A stretch of DNA of 64,000 bases from Triplophysa rosa (Eukaryota > Chordata > Actinopteri > Cypriniformes > Nemacheilidae): contig NC_079899.1 in NCBI RefSeq assembly GCF_024868665.1, forward strand, positions 23,054,302-23,118,301, read 5' to 3'. Shown piece after piece: positions 59,893 to 64,000 of this stretch. The notes beneath the pieces are model-generated. The model was not told the origin of the DNA and made no database searches. It worked only from the letters and a program-made list of their open reading frames with translations. Both the position numbers and the translations under genes were made by a program. Within the stretch, counting starts at the first letter, position 1. Each line of letters opens with the position of its first letter.

Positions 59893-61239
59893 TTGCGATT
59901 CATCTCCAGATGCGTGGAAAGTGCAGTCTTTTTGTTTTTTCTGCTCTCCCTGTTTCTTAAAAACTGCAGCCTGCTGTTTTCTAATTAAGATAGTGTTTGA
60001 AATAAATAAACGTCTAATTTGGAATAAATAATTTTATATAAATTATGATGTTTACAGTGAGCACTGAGGGACTTGGGCACCAAAAAAGGAGATGGCTTAT
60101 TTTTAAATGTGTTTCTACTAATTAATGCAAATGTAAATAGCTTTTTAGGTATGTTATAAATAAAATTTGATATTATTTTTGAATTTGAATTGTTTTGTTA
60201 CTTGTTTTGTTTATAGAGAGAACTGTACAACAATTTTAAGGTCAGATCAAACAATTACAAGGTTTACAGTTGTACCACTTGGGTGATGTAATTCATATAG
60301 ATGAATACCTTAAGTTGGTTAAGTGTAAAAAGATTGTCCATTTTAAATAGATGGACTTTTTCTTTTGCTTAGCACTCGATCTCCTCTATCTTGAGGTCTT
60401 AAGTTGAAAACACCAAATTGTTTGTTCATTGCAAATAATGTACATTTCATTCAAATGTATCATTTTTATTTTAAAGAGCAGTGTGAACTTATTTGTAACG
60501 CCTGTTTGCTTTCAAATACAGAACAATAATTTACAACTCTGAGATGTATTTCACTTCACGAAGCATTTCATTTTATCAATGGAAATTTTCATCTATGTAA
60601 TTGTTTTGCTGAACAATCTGTTTTCTAAAGATATCCAGTGTGTCCAAAAGACTTAAGTTGAATGTTGGGTATCCAAAGACGTGTAATCAAGATGTGCTAC
60701 AAGTGCAGTATATTTTTTCGAGTTCTTGAAACAGTGGCCCATTTGAAGGATGTCTTACAGATATCTGAAATAATCTAGTTTTACAAGTACAACAATCATC
60801 CTAAAGATCCCAATAAAGATGCATAAAATCACCCAAGTGAATTTTTACATTTTCTGAAGACAATCTTGAATGCATTAGGAAAGTCTTACTACCTCTCACA
60901 TGTGAAATATCAGAAAGAAGTTACATGTTGAAGTTTAGTATGGTTGACTTTGCCAACACCAGTAATGTATATCATGCTGATAAACCATATAATGCAGAAT
61001 TGTTCATCCATTAGGCAGACACAACAATACAAACAAGAAAGGCAAACAAAACTTTAACCCTAGTTTTTACATCCAATTGTTAAGAGCATGGAGATGGGAA
61101 GCGATCCGTAAGGGTCTTGTATTATTCATCTTGCTGGACCTTGATCGCAAGCGAGCGGAACGAATGGCTCAGGTTTCAGTCGCTGTTTTCAGGGACTGTT
61201 GAGAGTACCCATGTGAGGATGAGGGCGAGGGGAATCGAA
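59893..61239 (+). other. ahctf1 3' UTR, intergenic gap and kif28 5' flank
   Basis: AATAAATAAA at 60001-60010 lies 109 nt after the ahctf1 stop and is a good polyadenylation signal; another AATAAA occurs near 60159. The rest is AT-rich with no recognised exon. No CpG island or TATA box was recognised before kif28. Confidence 0.6.
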
Positions 61240-63644
61240 ATGGCCAGCAAGGACTGTGTGAAAGTGGCAGTCCGAGTCAGGCCCTTTAATAAGGCAAGTA
61301 GCCAGATCATATTTTAGTTTCTTCTGAATTAGTAGGCTAATATTTAATTTCTCTAGTTGGATTTGCGTATGCTTTTTCTTGGTTCTGTAGAGGGAACGGG
61401 ATGCAGGTAGTCGCTGTGTTATCTCAATGACCTCCAACAACATCACCATTCAGGATCCCCGTAACCAGCAGAACAGCCGCACATTCACTTTTGACTACGC
61501 TTACTGGTCCCATAGTGGCTTCAGTAGGAACAAAGACGGTCTGTTTGTGCCCGAGGAGGCGGGTGGGCGCTATGCAGACCAGGTAACAGATATCAGGTTA
61601 TATACAGATATTATCTTAAAAACAAGGATGCATCTTTGTACTTTATTGCATGGTTAACAAGTTGTGTTGTAAAAGAAATGTGTGCTTGGAAAGTTTTGAA
61701 TGCCCAATGTTGGCAAGGCTATTTAGGATATGTACAGTTTAGTACTATTAAAAGGTGTCATTTTGAAGAATTGTCTGAGCAGTTTTTCTATTTGATTGAA
61801 TCTCTCTATCCCTTGTTGTCCCTCACAGGCGAATGTGTTTCATGGTTTGGGGCAGGGCATCCTTGACAATGCACTGCATGGCTACAATGCCACGTTACTG
61901 GCATATGGGCAGACAGGTTCAGGGAAGAGTTACTCCATGGTGGGTAATGGTCCTAATAAAGGTCTGATACCCACCCTCTGTGAGAGACTCTTTCAGTTTA
62001 TCCGGAACTCGCAAGACAGCAGGCAGTGTCAGGTTCGTGAAATTTTGATTCAATTTTGACGTTTAACTGCATTTTTACACCTTAATAGAAAGCACCTTAT
62101 TACAGAAAGACTATAACCTTTTGTGTTTATGAGAATCCTTTTTTGTCAACCAAATCCAGGTGTTTTTCAGCATGTTGGAAATTTACAATGAACTGGTAAG
62201 CATGCGTACTTTATAACTTTGTTTTATCGTTTGTCTCTATATCGCCATCTCCGTTTGAAACAAAGTTGCAGGTTACTTTACGTGCTTATTTTTGCGCGGT
62301 TTAAGATCAAATTATGTAATTTTATGCTAAATCATTAATATAATTTTAGCGCAATAATCATTTTTATTAAAAAAATTTGAATGCAGCTTATAGACCAAAC
62401 ACTGGCCACCAGTCTTAGTTATCTTTGTTTAAGGAATAGTGAAAGTTACTCACGCTTAGGTCATATCAAACCTGAATGACTTGCTTTTTTCTGCAGAACA
62501 CAAGAAGATATTTTAAAGAATGCTTATAACTAAACAATGGCGGTACTCATTCACTTGCTTTGGTTTTGTGTCCATACAATAGAAGTGAATGCGAACCGCT
62601 GTTGTTTGGTTACCAACATTCTTCAAAATATCTTCTTTTGTGTTCTGCGAAAGAAAGAAAGTGATACAGGTTTGAAATGACAACTATGGGTGAAGGGTGA
62701 ACTACCCCTGTAAATGAGTTCAGGTTATAGACTTGCTGTCGAAGGCCAGTCGATCTGCTGGTGGTCTTCGGGTACGAGAGGACCAGCAGAGGGGGTTCTA
62801 CGTGGAGGGGTTGAGGCGGGTGCCCTGCGACAGTGCGGTACAGGTGGAGCAGCTGATGGAACAGGGAACTCGCACACGCACCACCGCCGCCACACACATG
62901 AACGCCAACAGCAGTCGGTCACACATGCTCATCATCGTCCAGCTGAAACAGGTGTTACTAGACTGCAATGTCAATGCTTGAGTAACACTAAATGATTCTC
63001 TTGTATTTTCTACATGATCTTTAATGGTAAGTTCATGCAGATTATACAGTTGTGTGTGTCACTGCACCTGCAGATATTCTCAAAAGAGTGCATCACCAAA
63101 CAGTCCAACATTAACCTAGTGGACTTGGCCGGTAGTGAAAGACAAAGGTCATCGGGGTCAGAGGCCGACAGGCTTAAAGAAGGGACAGCCATCAATCTCA
63201 GTTTAACAACCCTCGGAAATGTTATCAGGTGAGCCCATTTAATATCTATACACTATATACTTCCGCTCGTATATGTACATGCATCACTGCTTTTCGTTTC
63301 TATTCTTTGTTCAGTTCATTTGTGTTTGATGTGCTATTGTGAATGGTTATGTACTTTGTACATTCCACATGTCTCCAAAGTGCTCTAGCAGACATGGCTC
63401 TTGGGAAAAAGGTGGTTCACATCCCATACAGAGACTCCGTCCTTACCAAACTACTGCAGTCTGCTCTCGGTGGCAATAGTCGAACGGTCATGGTAAGGGT
63501 TTATAACCCACGCCCAGAGTTCTGCTTGAGCTTTGGTATACTGTATTGAAGACTGCTTTCTTGTCCTAATAAACAGATTGCAACATTAAGCCCTGCTGAC
63601 ATATGCTATGAAGAGTCGCTTTCTACACTTAGATATGCTGAAAG
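61240..63644 (+). CDS. kif28: kinesin-3-like motor protein KIF28, N-terminal motor domain, partial at right edge
   Basis: Microtubule plus-end motor head of the KIF28/KLP-6 group of kinesin-3. Exons in window: 61240-61293, 61391-61582, 61829-62032, 62160-62195, 62724-62951, 63074-63228, 63381-63492, 63577-63644, encoding 349 residues in one frame. Motifs in order: [12 protein letters not shown] (start of motor), P-loop [22 protein letters not shown], switch I NANSSRSH, switch [12 protein letters not shown], then [13 protein letters not shown] and LSTLRYAER at the end of the head. MASKDCVK at 61240 is chosen as start because it matches the usual distance to VKVAVRVRP; an in-frame ATG at 61219 is possible. 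The first intron needs a GC donor (AAG|gcaagt). The FHA and tail regions lie beyond the window. It follows ahctf1 on the same strand, as KIF28P and AHCTF1 are neighbours in mammals. Confidence 0.88.
62429..62713. mobile_element. palindromic MITE, GGGATAGTTCACCC family, copy 7 (kif28 intron 4)
   Basis: Ends tttaaggaatagtgaaagtt and gggtgaactacccctgtaa are inverted. Inner arms include ctgcagaacacaagaagata and tatcttcttttgtgttctgc. Its right end lies 10 nt before the kif28 acceptor at 62723. Confidence 0.85.
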
Positions 63645-63740
63645 GTTAGTTCTTATGTAAATATTTGGTTCATATTTATACTGTATGGACTAATATACTG
63701 TATACGTAAGATAAAAGGTGCTACAAAAGGTTGTTTAAAG

Positions 63741-63964
63741 CAATGCCATAGATGAAATATTTTTGGTTCCCCAAAAACCTTTCAGTCAAAGGTTTTTTAA
63801 GAACTATTTCTTTCTTACTTTTGTATGGTCTAAAGAACCCTTTCCAACTACGAAGAATCTTAAGTTAGACAGAAAGGTTCGTTCTTCACATGTTAAGAGT
63901 TCTTTATAGAACTATTCGGCCAAAATGGTTCTTCTATGGCATGGTGAAGCATCCTTTGTGTGCT
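63741..63964. mobile_element. AAGGTTCTTTAAAGAACC-type repeat (kif28 intron 8)
   Basis: Repeated motifs aaaggttttttaagaacta, tctaaagaaccctttc, aagagttctttatagaact and atggttcttctatggcat form weak inverted pairs typical of a common fish repeat. It runs toward the right edge of the window. Confidence 0.5.
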
Positions 63965-64000
63965 TCATATTAATGTTTTTTTAACCACATTCATGAAAAA

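Overview
This window is nuclear DNA from a teleost fish, most likely a cyprinid or close relative. The genes are intron-rich vertebrate genes. The non-coding DNA is AT-rich and full of the short palindromic DNA-transposon remnants, microsatellites and tRNA-derived SINE fragments usual in carp- and zebrafish-like genomes. Nothing in it is bacterial or plasmid-like. The species cannot be named from the sequence.

Layout: (1) khk, ketohexokinase, minus strand, 0.9-4.7 kb, complete in 8 exons. (2) A head-to-head promoter region of about 0.4 kb, then an ankef1-like ankyrin gene on the plus strand, 5.1-7.9 kb. It keeps the C-terminal ankyrin half but lacks most N-terminal repeats and the EF-hand part of the family, carries a tandem exon duplication, and has an apparent 1-nt frameshift near its end. 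(3) About 19 kb without recognisable coding exons (8.1-27.5 kb), full of repeats and perhaps holding the snap25 promoter and first exon. (4) snap25, plus strand, coding exons 27.5-39.0 kb, with both mutually exclusive exons 5a and 5b. One intron carries an antisense tRNA-Leu(UAA) and a 0.4-kb palindrome. (5) ahctf1 (ELYS nucleoporin), plus strand, 43.3-59.9 kb, with 35 coding exons resolved by splice phase (2492 residues). (6) The start of kif28, a kinesin-3-like motor gene, plus strand, 61.2 kb to beyond the right edge; the motor head is present almost to its end.

The gene content fits conserved vertebrate linkage: from memory, ANKEF1-SNAP25 are neighbours on human chromosome 20p12 and AHCTF1-KIF28P on 1q44. 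The genes do not form a pathway; they cover fructose metabolism, a probable axonemal protein, synaptic vesicle fusion, nuclear-pore assembly and microtubule transport.

Most notable are the remodelled ankef1-like gene, a likely minor-spliceosome (U12) intron with a GC 5' end in ahctf1, three further GC-AG introns that reading frame forces, a snap25 exon 5a whose cysteine cluster is one residue short, and a transposon remnant ending about 10 nt from a kif28 splice acceptor. I found no convincing new gene system, CRISPR array or operon-like cluster.
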